Shown here: one piece after another, positions 7,800 through 17,495 of the stretch
Numbering within the stretch: position 1 is the first letter of the stretch
How the letters are laid out: the number at the start of each line of letters is the position of its first letter
Assembly (NCBI RefSeq): GCF_018070575.1
Contig: NZ_JAGPXN010000001.1
Coordinates: 930,001-994,000 of the forward strand
Source of the DNA: Micromonospora sp. C31
Lineage (GTDB): Bacteria; Actinomycetota; Actinomycetes; Mycobacteriales; Micromonosporaceae
DNA: 64,000 nucleotides
Direction: 5' to 3'
The notes under the pieces: model-generated
Told to the model about the DNA's origin: nothing
Database searches by the model: none
What the model saw: only the letters and a program-made list of their open reading frames with translations
Program-made: the position numbers and the translations under genes

Positions 7800-10331
7800 C
7801 TACTCGTCCGCGCCGGCGGCGGCGGTGCCACCGAGGTCGGCCGGGACGGCGTCCGGCACGGTGGCCGGTCGTTCCGCGCCCGTGAAGATGAGCTTGGACT
7901 TGTCGGTGTTCTCCGGGTCGCCCTCGCAGTCCACCACCACGATCTGACCCGGGGTCAGCTCGTTGAAGAGGATCCGCTCGGAGAGGTTGTCCTCGATGTC
8001 GCGCTGGATCGTGCGACGCAGCGGACGCGCACCGAGCACCGGGTCGAAGCCCTTCTTCGCCAGGTACTTCTTGGCGTTGTCGGTCAGCTCCAGACCCATG
8101 TCCTTGTTGCGCAGCTGGCCCTCGATCCGCTGGATCATGATGTCGACGATCGAGAGGATCTCCTGCTGGCGCAGCTGGTGGAAGACGATGGTGTCGTCGA
8201 TCCGGTTGAGGAACTCAGGCCGGAAGTGCTGCTTGAGCTCGTCGTTGACCTTCTGCTTCATCCGGTCGTAGTTGGACTCGGAGTCCTCCGACGCCTGGAA
8301 GCCGAGCGATACCGCCTTGGCGACGTCGCGGGTGCCCAGGTTGGTGGTCAGGATGATGACCGTGTTCTTGAAGTCCACGATCCGGCCCTGACCGTCGGTG
8401 AGCCGACCGTCCTCCAGGATCTGCAGCAGCGTGTTGAACACGTCCGGGTGGGCCTTCTCGATCTCGTCGAAGAGGACCACCGAGAACGGCCGACGCCGCA
8501 CCTTCTCGGTCAGCTGGCCGCCCTCGTCGTAGCCGACGTAGCCGGGAGGGGCACCCACCAGCCGGGAGACCGTGTAGCGGTCGTGGAACTCGGACATGTC
8601 GAGCTGGATGAGGGCGTCCTCGCTGCCGAAGAGGAACTCGGCCAGCGCCTTGGAGAGCTCGGTCTTACCGACACCCGACGGGCCGGCGAAGATGAACGAG
8701 CCCGAGGGGCGCTTCGGGTCCTTCAGGCCGGCCCGGGTGCGCCGGATCGCCTTCGAGACCGCCTTGACCGCGTCCTCCTGGCCGATGACGCGCTTGTGCA
8801 GCTCGTCCTCCATGCGCAGCAGGCGCGAGGTCTCCTCCTCGGTCAGCTTGTAGACCGGGATGCCGGTCCAGTTGCCGAGCACCTCGGCGATCTGCTCGTC
8901 GTCGACCTCGCTGACGACGTCCAGGTCACCAGCCTTCCACTCCTTCTCCCGCTGGGCCTTCTGGCCGAGGAGCTGCTTCTCCTTGTCGCGCAGCTGGGCG
9001 GCGCGCTCGAAGTCCTGCGCGTCGATCGCGGACTCCTTGTCGCGACGCACCTGGGCGATGCGCTCGTCGAAGTCGCGCAGGTCCGGCGGCGCGGTCATCC
9101 GGCGGATCCGCATCCGGGCACCGGCCTCGTCGATCAGGTCGATCGCCTTGTCCGGCAGGAAGCGGTCGGAGATGTAGCGGTCGGCCAGCGTCGCGGCGGC
9201 CACGAGAGCGGCGTCGGTGATGCTCACCCGGTGGTGCGCCTCGTAGCGGTCGCGCAGGCCCTTGAGGATCTCGATGGTGTGGGCCAGCGACGGCTCACCC
9301 ACCTGGATCGGCTGGAAGCGGCGCTCGAGGGCGGCGTCCTTCTCCAGGTGCTTGCGGTATTCGTCGAGCGTGGTCGCGCCGATGGTCTGCAGCTCGCCGC
9401 GGGCCAGCATCGGCTTGAGGATGCTCGCCGCGTCGATCGCGCCCTCGGCGGCACCCGCGCCGACCAGAGTGTGGATCTCGTCGATGAAAAGGATGATGTC
9501 GCCGCGGGTGCGGATCTCCTTGAGCACCTTCTTGAGGCGCTCCTCGAAGTCACCGCGGTAGCGGGAACCGGCGACCAGGGCACCGAGGTCGAGCGTGTAG
9601 AGCTGCTTGTCCTTCAGCGTCTCGGGCACCTCGCCCTTGATGATCTTCTGGGACAGCCCCTCCACCACGGCGGTCTTGCCGACGCCGGGCTCACCGATCA
9701 GGACCGGGTTGTTCTTGGTACGGCGGGAGAGCACCTGCATGACCCGCTCGATTTCCTTCTCGCGCCCGATGACCGGGTCGAGCTTGCCCTCGCGGGCGGC
9801 CTGGGTCAGGTTGCGGCCGAACTGGTCCAGCACGAGGCTGGTGGACGGCGCGGCCTCGCCCGGCGCGGCGCCCGCCGCGGCCGGCTCCTTGCCCTGGTAG
9901 CCCGAGAGCAGCTGGATCACCTGCTGGCGGACCCGGTTGAGGTCGGCGCCGAGCTTGACCAGCACCTGGGCGGCGACGCCCTCACCCTCGCGGATCAGGC
10001 CCAGCAGGATGTGCTCCGTGCCGATGTAGTTGTGGCCGAGCTGGAGCGCCTCGCGCAGTGACAGCTCCAGCACCTTCTTGGCCCGCGGCGTGAACGGGAT
10101 GTGCCCGCTCGGCGCCTGCTGGCCCTGGCCGATGATCTCCTCGACCTGCTGTCGCACGCCCTCCAGCGAGATGCCGAGGCTCTCCAGAGCCTTGGCGGCG
10201 ACGCCCTCACCCTCGTGGATCAGGCCCAGCAGGATGTGTTCCGTACCGATGTAGTTGTGGTTGAGCATCCGGGCCTCTTCTTGGGCCAGGACGACAACCC
10301 GTCGCGCTCGGTCGGTGAACCGCTCGAACAT
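7800..10331 (-). CDS. clpC: ATP-dependent Clp protease ATPase subunit ClpC
   Basis: ClpC is the AAA+ unfoldase that feeds substrates to ClpP and acts in protein quality control. The 843-residue protein has two Clp_N repeats (about 1-145), a first AAA+ domain with Walker A GEPGVGKT at 213-220, a UVR-type coiled middle segment (about 415-450), a second AAA+ domain with Walker A GPSGVGKT (Lys556) and a C-terminal small domain. Start ATG 10331 is preceded nine bases upstream by GAGGAG. Upstream lie a TAGAGT -10-like element and a GGAAC-N18-GTT motif, consistent with housekeeping plus thiol-stress expression. A strong hairpin ends the transcript. clpC, lsr2 and lysS appear in the same order as in M. 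tuberculosis. Confidence 0.98.
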   Translation of the reverse strand: MFERFTDRARRVVVLAQEEARMLNHNYIGTEHILLGLIHEGEGVAAKALESLGISLEGVRQQVEEIIGQGQQAPSGHIPFTPRAKKVLELSLREALQLGHNYIGTEHILLGLIREGEGVAAQVLVKLGADLNRVRQQVIQLLSGYQGKEPAAAGAAPGEAAPSTSLVLDQFGRNLTQAAREGKLDPVIGREKEIERVMQVLSRRTKNNPVLIGEPGVGKTAVVEGLSQKIIKGEVPETLKDKQLYTLDLGALVAGSRYRGDFEERLKKVLKEIRTRGDIILFIDEIHTLVGAGAAEGAIDAASILKPMLARGELQTIGATTLDEYRKHLEKDAALERRFQPIQVGEPSLAHTIEILKGLRDRYEAHHRVSITDAALVAAATLADRYISDRFLPDKAIDLIDEAGARMRIRRMTAPPDLRDFDERIAQVRRDKESAIDAQDFERAAQLRDKEKQLLGQKAQREKEWKAGDLDVVSEVDDEQIAEVLGNWTGIPVYKLTEEETSRLLRMEDELHKRVIGQEDAVKAVSKAIRRTRAGLKDPKRPSGSFIFAGPSGVGKTELSKALAEFLFGSEDALIQLDMSEFHDRYTVSRLVGAPPGYVGYDEGGQLTEKVRRRPFSVVLFDEIEKAHPDVFNTLLQILEDGRLTDGQGRIVDFKNTVIILTTNLGTRDVAKAVSLGFQASEDSESNYDRMKQKVNDELKQHFRPEFLNRIDDTIVFHQLRQQEILSIVDIMIQRIEGQLRNKDMGLELTDNAKKYLAKKGFDPVLGARPLRRTIQRDIEDNLSERILFNELTPGQIVVVDCEGDPENTDKSKLIFTGAERPATVPDAVPADLGGTAAAGADE

Positions 10332-10433
10332 GCCCTCGTGCTCCTCACGTGCCGTGCGCACTCGATCTTGATGGTCAAGAAGTCGTGGCGGGGCCGGTGC
10401 GCGGACGACCGGGACGGGCGTCCGTGCCTCCTT

Positions 10434-10439
10434 ACTCTA
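10434..10439 (-). promoter_or_regulatory. -10-like element upstream of clpC
   Basis: TAGAGT on the minus strand matches TANNNT about 100 bases before the clpC start. No clear -35 hexamer is visible at the usual distance, so this is a candidate vegetative promoter only. Confidence 0.35.
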
Positions 10440-10506
10440 TCGCCGCGAACCGACTCCGCTGAGGTCGTGTGTCCCCGCCGGCGGCCGTGTACGCGTCGTT
10501 TTGGAC

Positions 10507-10532
10507 AACCGTCCGCGCTCAGGGGGTGTTCC
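10507..10532 (-). promoter_or_regulatory. Sigma-R/SigE-type promoter upstream of clpC
   Basis: GGAAC (10532-10528) and GTT (10509-10507) on the minus strand are separated by 18 bases. clpC is a reported sigma-R target in Streptomyces, so the site makes biological sense. The predicted leader is about 170 bases. Confidence 0.5.
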
Positions 10533-10637
10533 GGTACCCCTACCTGTACGCGCAGAGCGAAATTCGGCACGGTCGCGGAACCCGTCACGGGGGTCGCGCC
10601 AGCGCCGACACGGCCCGGATCCGGACCGCCCGGGAGC

Positions 10638-10680
10638 CTGTCCACAGGCTGTGGACAGACTCTCCACCGGCTGTGGACAA
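10638..10680. promoter_or_regulatory. Cluster of three DnaA-box-like sequences
   Basis: CTGTCCACA at 10638-10646 and TGTGGACAG at 10650-10658 face each other. TGTGGACAA at 10672-10680 is the exact complement of the actinobacterial DnaA box TTGTCCACA. The first two match 8 of 9 bases. The cluster sits between clpC and lsr2, with no dnaA or dnaN nearby. Confidence 0.6.
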
Positions 10681-10793
10681 CGACCGTCGGGACGGAATTC
10701 TTCCCCCTCGGGCGCGGTCCCGGGCGGATACGGCGACGCCGGCCCGGAGTCGCGCTCCGGTCCGGCGTCGGTGTCGCCCGTCACTGGTCCCGG

Positions 10794-11144
10794 TCAGTGA
10801 CCGGCCTTGGCGTGGTACTCGTCGACGATCTCCTGGGGGATCCGGCCCCGGTCGGAGATGTCCTTGCCGGCCTTCTTGGCCCAGGCGCGGATCGCCTTGT
10901 TCTGCTCCCGGTCGGCGGTGGCGCCACCCCGACCGCGTGCGGCCCGACCGCCGACGACGACGCCGCCCCTGCCCACCTTGGTGCCGTGGGCGATGTACGA
11001 AGCGAATACGTCGCGCAATTTCTCGGCGTTCGAGCTCGACAGGTCGATCTCGTACTGAACGCCGTCGAGCGCGAACTTGACCGTCTCGTCAGCGTCCCCG
11101 CCGTCCAGGTCATCGACCAGCTTATGAATGATCTGCTTGGCCAC
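10794..11144 (-). CDS. lsr2: Nucleoid-associated protein Lsr2
   Basis: Lsr2 is the actinobacterial H-NS-like protein that coats and silences AT-rich DNA. The 116-residue product has the N-terminal dimerisation domain (about 1-60, AKQIIHKLVDDLDG), a Gly/Arg-rich linker and a C-terminal DNA-binding domain with the RGR AT-hook-like motif in ISDRGRIP. The GTG at 11144 was chosen because GGA lies nine bases upstream and it gives the conserved AKQ N-terminus; the ATG nine bases earlier would leave no space for ribosome binding. An AT-rich promoter with -35 and -10 hexamers is visible upstream, a plausible target for autoregulation. Confidence 0.97.
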   Translation of the reverse strand: MAKQIIHKLVDDLDGGDADETVKFALDGVQYEIDLSSSNAEKLRDVFASYIAHGTKVGRGGVVVGGRAARGRGGATADREQNKAIRAWAKKAGKDISDRGRIPQEIVDEYHAKAGH

Positions 11145-11188
11145 GTCGCACATTCCTTTCGAGCAGGGTGCTCCTGCAAACTGCAAGC

Positions 11189-11219
11189 ACAATAACCCGT
11201 GCGACGCTTGCCGCGTCAA
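11189..11219 (-). promoter_or_regulatory. lsr2 promoter
   Basis: On the minus strand TTGACG (11219-11214) and TATTGT (11194-11189) are separated by 19 bases. The surrounding 60 bases are much richer in A and T than neighbouring DNA, which is what Lsr2 itself binds. Confidence 0.55.
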
Positions 11220-11253
11220 TAGGATGCGGTAACGACCCGGTGGAGATGCGCGA

Positions 11254-12762
11254 CTACTCCGGGCGAACCAGGGGGAAGAGGATGGTTTCCCGAATTCCCA
11301 GGCCGGTGAGCGCCATCAGCAGCCGGTCGATTCCCATTCCCATACCCCCGGCCGGCGGCATTCCGTACTCCATCGCCCGGAGAAAGTCCTCGTCCAGCCG
11401 CATGGCCTCGTCGTCGCCGCGGGCGGCGAGCTGGGCCTGGGCCACCAGCCGCTCCCGCTGCACCACCGGGTCCACCAGCTCGGAGTAGGCGGTGCCGAGC
11501 TCGAAACCGAGCACGTAGAGGTCCCACTTCTCGGCCAGTCCGGGCTCGCTGCGGTGCGCCCGGGTCAGCGGGCTCGTCTCCTCCGGGTAGTCACGGACGA
11601 AGGTGGGCGCATCGAGGCCCGGCACGACCAGTTCCTCGAACAGCTCCTCCGCCAGCTTGCCCGGCCCCCACTTCGGGTCGACCGCCAACCCCACCTTGTC
11701 GGCGTACGCCACCAGCCGGGCGCGCTCGGTGCGTACGGTGACCTCCTCGCCGAGCGCCTCGGAAAGCACCCCGAAGAGGGTCACCGAGCGCCACTCGCCG
11801 CCCAGATCGAACTCCCGGCCGTCGGCGTGCGTCACCACGGTCGACCCGCCGACCGCGATCGCCGCCTGCTGCACGAGATTCCGGGTCAGCTCGGCCATCG
11901 TGTCGTAGTCGCCGTACGCCTCGTATGCCTCGAGCATCGCGAACTCGGGCGAGTGCGAAGAGTCGACACCCTCATTACGGAAGTTGCGGTTGATCTCGAA
12001 GACCCGGTCGACGCCCCCCACGACGGCCCGCTTGAGAAACAGTTCCGGCGCGATTCGCAGATACAGATCGGTGCTGAGTGCATTGCTGTGGGTCACGAAA
12101 GGCCGGGCCGCCGCGCCGCCGTGCAGCAGCTGGAGCATCGGGGTCTCCACCTCGATGAAGTCCCGGCCGTGCAGGGAGTCGCGCAGGCTGCGCACCGTCG
12201 CGGCCCGGGTGCGCACCATCTGGCGGGCCTGCGGCCGGACGATCAGGTCCACGTAGCGCTGCCGGACCCGCGCCTCCTCGCTCAGCGGCTTGTGCGCCAC
12301 CGGCAGCGGGCGCAGCGCCTTCGCCGTGACCGCCCACTGCTCGACCAGCACGGACAGCTCGCCGCGCCGGCTGGTGATCACCTCGCCGGTCACCCCGACG
12401 AGGTCACCGAGGTCGACCAGGCGCTTCCAGTCGTTGAGCCGGTCGGCGCCGACCCGGTCGAGGGAGAGCATGGCCTGCAACTCCGTGCCGTCGCCGTCGC
12501 GGAGGGTGGCGAAGCAGAGCTTGCCGGTGTTGCGTACGAAGATCACCCGGCCGGTGACCGAGACCCGGTCGCCCGTGGCGGTGTCGGTGGGCAGTTCCGC
12601 GTACTTCTCACGGATGTCGGCCAGCGTGCTGGTGCGGGGGAACCCGATCGGGTACGGCTCGACGCCCTCGGCGAGCATCCGGTCCCGCTTCTCCCGGCGG
12701 ACCTTCATCTGCTCGGGAAGGTCGTCGGCGGGATCGACTGGCACGGGGTTCTGCTCGGTCAC
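11254..12762 (-). CDS. lysS: Lysyl-tRNA synthetase, class II
   Basis: LysS charges tRNA-Lys. The 502-residue product has an OB-fold anticodon-binding domain (about 60-170), then the class II catalytic core with motif 1, motif 2 (NRNFRNEG) and motif 3 near the C-terminus ([11 protein letters not shown]). Length is typical of bacterial LysS. The GTG at 12762 has AGGAAG about six bases upstream. It is followed by lsr2 after 109 bases that contain the lsr2 promoter, so the two are probably transcribed separately. About 200 bases with no recognisable feature lie between its start and coaX. Confidence 0.97.
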   Translation of the reverse strand: MTEQNPVPVDPADDLPEQMKVRREKRDRMLAEGVEPYPIGFPRTSTLADIREKYAELPTDTATGDRVSVTGRVIFVRNTGKLCFATLRDGDGTELQAMLSLDRVGADRLNDWKRLVDLGDLVGVTGEVITSRRGELSVLVEQWAVTAKALRPLPVAHKPLSEEARVRQRYVDLIVRPQARQMVRTRAATVRSLRDSLHGRDFIEVETPMLQLLHGGAAARPFVTHSNALSTDLYLRIAPELFLKRAVVGGVDRVFEINRNFRNEGVDSSHSPEFAMLEAYEAYGDYDTMAELTRNLVQQAAIAVGGSTVVTHADGREFDLGGEWRSVTLFGVLSEALGEEVTVRTERARLVAYADKVGLAVDPKWGPGKLAEELFEELVVPGLDAPTFVRDYPEETSPLTRAHRSEPGLAEKWDLYVLGFELGTAYSELVDPVVQRERLVAQAQLAARGDDEAMRLDEDFLRAMEYGMPPAGGMGMGIDRLLMALTGLGIRETILFPLVRPE

Positions 12763-12968
12763 GGCACGCTTCCTCAGGAGGAGATTTCGGGCGGGGTCAG
12801 GCCCCGAGCGTACTCAAGGCGCTCGCGGGGCGTTACGGGATGACCGGCCCGCATGACCGGCCCCACTTCCGGCCGTCCCGCGCGACCTCGTCGCCGTACC
12901 GAACGTCCGTGCGTCGGGCCCGACGGCGCCGCGGCCCGGTCGGTGCCCGACCCGGTGGCGGCCGGGGC

Positions 12969-13727
12969 TCAGACGTTACGGTCGTAGACCATCCGCAGGC
13001 CGATCAGGGTGATCATCGGCTCGTGGTGGGTGATCGTGCGGCACTCGTTGATCACGAGCGAGGCCAACCCGCCGGTGGCGATCACGGCGCTCACCTCGCC
13101 CAACTCCTCGATCATCCGCTCGACGATCCGGTCCACCTGCCCGGCGAAGCCGAAGTAGAGGCCGGACTGGAGGCACTCGACGGTGTTCTTGCCGATCACC
13201 GAGCGGGGCTTCGTCGCCTCCACCTTGCGCAGCTGGGCGGCCCGGGCGGCGAGCGCGTCGAAGGAGATCTCGATGCCCGGGGCGAAGGCGCCGCCGAGGA
13301 ACTCGCCCCGGCCGCTGATCACGTCGAAGTTGGTGGTGGTGCCGAAGTCGACCACGATCGACGGCCCGCCGTAGAGGGTGTAGGCGGCCAGGGTGTTCAC
13401 CACCCGGTCGGCGCCCACCTCCTTCGGGTTGTCGATGGCGAGCTGCACCCCGGTGCGCACCCCGGGCTCGACGATCACGCTCGGCAGGTCCGCGTAGTAG
13501 CGGGCCAGCATGGTGCGCAGCGAGCGCAGCGCGGCCGGCACGGTGGAGCAGGCCGCGACCCCGGTGATCTCGACCGCGTCCCCGGCGAGCAGCCCGCGGA
13601 ACTTCAGGCCCAGCTCGTCGGCCGTCGAGCGCGCATCGGTCTTGATCCGCCAGGAGTGCACCAGCTTGTCGCCGTCGAAGGTCGCCAGCACGGTGTTGGT
13701 GTTTCCGATGTCGATGCAGAGCAGCAC
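12969..13727 (-). CDS. coaX: Type III pantothenate kinase
   Basis: CoaX phosphorylates pantothenate, the first step of coenzyme A synthesis. The 252-residue protein shows the N-terminal ASKHA phosphate-binding motif IDIGNTN (5-11), the second phosphate motif VVDFGTTTNFD, a GGAFAPGI segment and the adenosine-site region IATGGLASLV. Start GTG 13727 lies six bases after a TAGGCT -10 element, indicating a leaderless message. Genes for pantothenate synthesis (panC, panD) lie just upstream on the same strand, separated by nadB-nadC. Length is normal. Confidence 0.95.
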   Translation of the reverse strand: MLLCIDIGNTNTVLATFDGDKLVHSWRIKTDARSTADELGLKFRGLLAGDAVEITGVAACSTVPAALRSLRTMLARYYADLPSVIVEPGVRTGVQLAIDNPKEVGADRVVNTLAAYTLYGGPSIVVDFGTTTNFDVISGRGEFLGGAFAPGIEISFDALAARAAQLRKVEATKPRSVIGKNTVECLQSGLYFGFAGQVDRIVERMIEELGEVSAVIATGGLASLVINECRTITHHEPMITLIGLRMVYDRNV

Positions 13728-13733
13728 GCACGC

Positions 13734-13739
13734 AGCCTA
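13734..13739 (-). promoter_or_regulatory. -10 element of a leaderless coaX transcript
   Basis: TAGGCT on the minus strand, then exactly six bases, then the GTG start at 13727. No Shine-Dalgarno sequence is present. Confidence 0.55.
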
Positions 13740-13759
13740 GACAACGGCCGACCGCCGGT

Positions 13760-14656
13760 TCACCCGGTGCGCAGGTCCATGGCGATGTCGAGGATCGGCG
13801 AGGAGTGCGTCAGGGCCCCGACGGACAGGAAGTCGACGCCGGTCGCCGCGTAGCGCGCCGCCACGTCGAGGGTCAGCCCGCCGGTGGCCTCCAGCTCCGC
13901 CCGGTCCCCCACCGACGCGACCACCTCGGTGAGCATCTCCGGGGTCATGTTGTCCAGCAGCAGGAAGTCCGCCCCGGCCTCGACCGCCTCCACGGCCTCG
14001 GCGACCGTGTCGACCTCGACCTGCACCGGCACGTCGGGGAAGGTCTGCCGGACCCGGCGGAAGGCCGCGGTGATGCCGCCCGCCGCGAACTTGTGGTTGT
14101 CCTTGACCATCGCGACGTCGTGCAGGCCCATCCGCTTGTTCGTGCCGCCGCCCGCACGGACCGCGTACTTCTCCAGGGCGCGCAGGCCCGGCGTGGTCTT
14201 GCGGGTGTCGAGCACCATCGCCTTCGTGCCGGCCAGGGCGTCCGCCCAGGCCCGGGTGTGGGTGGCCACCCCGGACATCCGGCAGAGCAGGTTGAGCGCC
14301 GTCCGCTCGGCGGTGAGCAGCAGCCGGGTCGGGCCGGTCACGGTGGCCAGCACGTCGCCGCGCGCCACCCGCGCGCCGTCCTGGGCCACCACCGACACCT
14401 CGGCCGTACGGCCGGCGCCGGTCGCCTCGCCCACCAGCTCGAACACGGCCGCCGCCACGGCCAGCCCGGCCACCACGCCGTCGGCGCGGGCCACCAGGTC
14501 GGCCGTGTCGGTCTGCCCGGCCGGGATGGTGGCGACGCTGGTGACGTCGAGCAGGTCCGGCCCCAGGTCCTCGGCGAGCGCGTCGGAGATCACCCGCCGC
14601 ACCTGCGCCGGGTCCAGTCCCGCGTCCCGCAGTGCCCGTTGCGTCGACTCCGTCAT
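13760..14656 (-). CDS. nadC: Nicotinate-nucleotide diphosphorylase (carboxylating)
   Basis: NadC converts quinolinate and PRPP to nicotinate mononucleotide in NAD synthesis. The 298-residue product has the N-terminal open sandwich domain and the C-terminal barrel with the family motifs LNLLCRMSGVAT, DTRKTTPGLRALEK and GGGTNKRMGLHD, and the later EVEVDT-like strand and LLLDNM. The ATG at 14656 overlaps the nadB stop by four bases (ATGA), so translation is coupled to nadB. nadA, usually part of this operon, is not present in the window. Confidence 0.96.
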   Translation of the reverse strand: MTESTQRALRDAGLDPAQVRRVISDALAEDLGPDLLDVTSVATIPAGQTDTADLVARADGVVAGLAVAAAVFELVGEATGAGRTAEVSVVAQDGARVARGDVLATVTGPTRLLLTAERTALNLLCRMSGVATHTRAWADALAGTKAMVLDTRKTTPGLRALEKYAVRAGGGTNKRMGLHDVAMVKDNHKFAAGGITAAFRRVRQTFPDVPVQVEVDTVAEAVEAVEAGADFLLLDNMTPEMLTEVVASVGDRAELEATGGLTLDVAARYAATGVDFLSVGALTHSSPILDIAMDLRTG

Positions 14657-16347
14657 CGGGTCCCCTCCCACGTCTGCGTCAGCCGGCCCTGCGCCCCGAC
14701 CGCGCCGACCAGGTGGCCGTGCCACCGTTCGTCGGCCGCCGGGAAGTCCTCCCGCCAGTGGCAGCCCCGGGTCTCCCGGCGGGCGTACGCGGCGGCGACC
14801 AGCGTCGACGCCACGGTGATCAGGTTCGTCGCCTCCCAGTCGGCCGTCCGGGGCCGGCCCCGGCCCTCACCGAGCCCGGTCAGCACACCGGCGGTCCCGG
14901 CGAGGGTGTCCGCCGAGCGGAGCACGCCCGCGCCCCGGGTCATCGCCCGTTGCAGGGTCGGCGTCGCATCGGCCGGCACCACCCAGCCCTCGCCACCCAC
15001 CCAGGCGCCGGTCGGGGCAGGCTGGGCCTGCTCGGGCAGCCCGGCCGCGATGTCCTCGGCGATCCGCCGGGAGAAGACGAGCCCCTCCAGCAGCGAGTTG
15101 CTGGCCAGCCGGTTCGCGCCGTGCACGCCGGTGCAGGCGACCTCGCCGCACGCGTACAGCCCGGGGATGGAGGTGCGGCCGCGCAGGTCGGTGCGGACGC
15201 CACCGGAGGCGTAGTGCGCGGCCGGGGCGACCGGGATCAGGTCCGTCGCCGGGTCGACCCCGATGGCCAGGCAGGACGCGACGATGGTCGGGAAGCGCCG
15301 GGCCAGGAAGTCGCCGCCCAGGTGCCGGGCGTCGAGGAAGACGTGCTCCGCCCCGGTCGCCAGCAGGACCCGGTGGATGCCCTTGGCCACCACGTCCCGG
15401 GGCGCCAGCTCGGCCAGCTCGTGCTGCCCGACCATGAACCGCCTGCCGTCGCCGTCGACCAGGTGGGCGCCCTCGCCGCGCAACGCCTCGGAGACCAGCG
15501 GCTGCTGGGCGTGCCCGGCGCCGGGCACGCCGGCACCGGCCGGGGTGATCAGGGCGGTCGGGTGGAACTGGACGAACTCCACGTCGGTCACCGCCGCGCC
15601 GGCCCGGATCGCGAGGGCCACCCCGTCGCCGGTGGACACCGCCGGGTTGGTGGTGGCCGCGTAGATCTGGCCCATCCCGCCGGTGGCCAGGACGACCGCG
15701 CGGGCCAGGATGGCGCCCACGCCGTCCTCGCTGCCCTCGCCGAGCACGTGCAGGGTGATGCCGCACGCCGGGCCGAGCCCGTCCGGGGATTCCCCTGGGG
15801 CGCGCAGCAGGTCCAGCACCAGGGCGTGCTCGACCAGCCGGATCCAGGGGTCGCGGCGCACGGCGGCGTGCAGGGCGCGCTGCACCTCCGCCCCGGTCGC
15901 GTCGCCGCCGGCGTGCACGATCCGGTCGGCCCGGTGCCCGCCCTCCCGGGTGAGCATCAGCGAGCCGTCCGCGTTGCGGTCGAACTCCGCCCCGATCCGC
16001 ATCAGCTCGCGCAGCCGGGTCGGGCCCTCCTCCACAAGCACCCGCACCGCCGCCGGGTCGCAGAGCCCGACCCCGGCGATCTCGGTGTCCGAGGCGTGCG
16101 CGGCGGGGGTGTCGTGCGGGTCGAGCACGGCGGCGATGCCGCCCTGCGCCCAACGGGTCGACCCCTCGTCGATGTTGACCTTGGTAACCACGGTGACGTG
16201 CAGCCCGGCCTCGCGCAGGTGCAGCGCGGCGGTCAGGCCCGCCACCCCGGAACCGACCACGATCACGTCGGTGGTCTCCACCCAGCCGGGCGCGGGGGCG
16301 GCCAGCAGTCTGGGCAGCGCCGGCAGGTCGACGGTCGGAAGTTCCAT
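14653..16347 (-). CDS. nadB: L-aspartate oxidase
   Basis: NadB is the FAD enzyme that oxidises aspartate to iminoaspartate for quinolinate formation. The 564-residue protein has the dinucleotide-binding GSGVAGLTAAL near residue 33, the substrate-site sequence GSTRWAQGGIAA, FVQFHPTAL and the C-terminal GEVACTGVHGANRLASNSLLEG typical of the succinate dehydrogenase/aspartate oxidase family. ATG 16347 was preferred; in-frame GTG and TTG codons lie 6 and 12 bases upstream. It is coupled to nadC by a 4-base overlap. Quinolinate synthase (nadA) must be encoded elsewhere. Confidence 0.95.
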   Translation of the reverse strand: MELPTVDLPALPRLLAAPAPGWVETTDVIVVGSGVAGLTAALHLREAGLHVTVVTKVNIDEGSTRWAQGGIAAVLDPHDTPAAHASDTEIAGVGLCDPAAVRVLVEEGPTRLRELMRIGAEFDRNADGSLMLTREGGHRADRIVHAGGDATGAEVQRALHAAVRRDPWIRLVEHALVLDLLRAPGESPDGLGPACGITLHVLGEGSEDGVGAILARAVVLATGGMGQIYAATTNPAVSTGDGVALAIRAGAAVTDVEFVQFHPTALITPAGAGVPGAGHAQQPLVSEALRGEGAHLVDGDGRRFMVGQHELAELAPRDVVAKGIHRVLLATGAEHVFLDARHLGGDFLARRFPTIVASCLAIGVDPATDLIPVAPAAHYASGGVRTDLRGRTSIPGLYACGEVACTGVHGANRLASNSLLEGLVFSRRIAEDIAAGLPEQAQPAPTGAWVGGEGWVVPADATPTLQRAMTRGAGVLRSADTLAGTAGVLTGLGEGRGRPRTADWEATNLITVASTLVAAAYARRETRGCHWREDFPAADERWHGHLVGAVGAQGRLTQTWEGTR

Positions 16348-16432
16348 GCCCACAGTCAACCCGAAGGGCCCTCGCGAGGGGCGGCGGGGGCGGGACGAGT
16401 GGTTTGGGCCATGGGGTCCGGCCCGGTGGGCG

Positions 16433-17326
16433 CTACCTCGTCCGGACCGGCAGGGCCGCCGGCCCCGCGCCCCGTAGCGAGCCGGTCACCGTACGGTCGT
16501 CGAGCCAGAGGTAGCAGCGGACACCCCGGTCGCCGACGCGCCACCGGCCGGCCCCCGGCGGACGGACCACCACGCCGCTGCGGAAGCGCAGGTCGGCGTC
16601 GTCGGGCACCCCCACGTAGCGGCCGAGCACGGAGCGGCAGCCGGCGTACAGCGGGGCCCAGTCGGCGGCCCGGGTCGGGTACGGACGGTCGGGTGCCCGC
16701 CACACCCCGACGAACTCGGCGTCGTGCCGGGTGGCGCAGTCGACCGGGAGCAGCGTCCGTACCGACCCGCCGCCGGAGCGGGCCCGTTGGCAGCCCAGGC
16801 GCAGCGGGGACGGACCCCGCAGCGCGTCCCGGAGGCTGCCGGTGCGGACCACCACCGTGGCGGCGGCCTCGACGGTGCTCACCTCGGTCAGGTCGCACCG
16901 GTACCAGCGGGCGCCGGCCGCCCAGCCCGCCCCGGACGGCACCGCCACCGCCAGCCGGAGCCGCCCCGCCCGCCAGTCGGCGCCCACGTGACCGGTCGCC
17001 CGGGTGTCGCAGTCGGCGAAGGCGCCCCGCAACTCGGCCGAGCCGCCCGGCGGCGGGGCGGGCCGTCCGGCCGGGAAGGCGCCCACGTGCACGGTCTCGA
17101 CCCGGTGCGGCGCGGCGCAGTCCACCGGCGCGTACGCCGCCAGGGTCACCACCTCGACGAAGTCGGCGACCTGGCACACCCCGGCGGCCGGGGTGAAGGG
17201 CCCCGCGGCGGGCGGGGCCGCCCAGTCGTCGACCAGGTCGCCGTCCAGCCCGCCGCCGTCGGCGCACCCGACCAGGAGCGAGGCCGTGGCGACGGCAGCG
17301 AGCAGGGCACTCATCGCACGGCGCAT
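16433..17326 (-). CDS. Septum formation family lipoprotein
   Basis: The 297-residue product begins with MRRAMSALL, a hydrophobic stretch and a lipobox LLVGC, so it is predicted to be an exported lipoprotein. The mature part contains two repeats of the pattern seen in the actinobacterial septum-formation domain (PF13845): a VPVDC/APVDC-type strand followed by a conserved H (VDCAAPHRVE and VDCATRHDAE), with several paired cysteines. The role of this family is not established beyond a link to cell division. ATG 17326 has GGGGGAGG five bases upstream. It lies between nadB and panD with its own ribosome-binding site. Confidence 0.8.
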   Translation of the reverse strand: MRRAMSALLAAVATASLLVGCADGGGLDGDLVDDWAAPPAAGPFTPAAGVCQVADFVEVVTLAAYAPVDCAAPHRVETVHVGAFPAGRPAPPPGGSAELRGAFADCDTRATGHVGADWRAGRLRLAVAVPSGAGWAAGARWYRCDLTEVSTVEAAATVVVRTGSLRDALRGPSPLRLGCQRARSGGGSVRTLLPVDCATRHDAEFVGVWRAPDRPYPTRAADWAPLYAGCRSVLGRYVGVPDDADLRFRSGVVVRPPGAGRWRVGDRGVRCYLWLDDRTVTGSLRGAGPAALPVRTR

Positions 17327-17495
17327 CGCGGCCTCCCCCAGCCACCCGCGTCTGTCGACGGGCAACCAGACTACCCAGGGACGACCTTCCGGTGACAGAT
17401 CGCACGCACGCCCACTTCGGCGATCGGCCGCCTCCAGGGGCACGAAAATGGACGAACGGCCACAGAACGCCGCGCGAGGTGGCGGGGCGCCCGGG

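Larger units (their letters stand above)
10332..10793. other. Intergenic region between clpC and lsr2
   Basis: These 460 bases contain no supported gene. They carry the clpC promoters (near 10434 and 10507-10532) and a cluster of three DnaA-box-like 9-mers at 10638-10680. No clear hairpin terminator for lsr2 was seen next to its stop. Confidence 0.6.

Noticed and set aside
8178..10061. 627-codon open frame antisense to clpC
   Set aside because: Shadow of clpC; repetitive Leu/Val/Arg composition without any recognisable domain.
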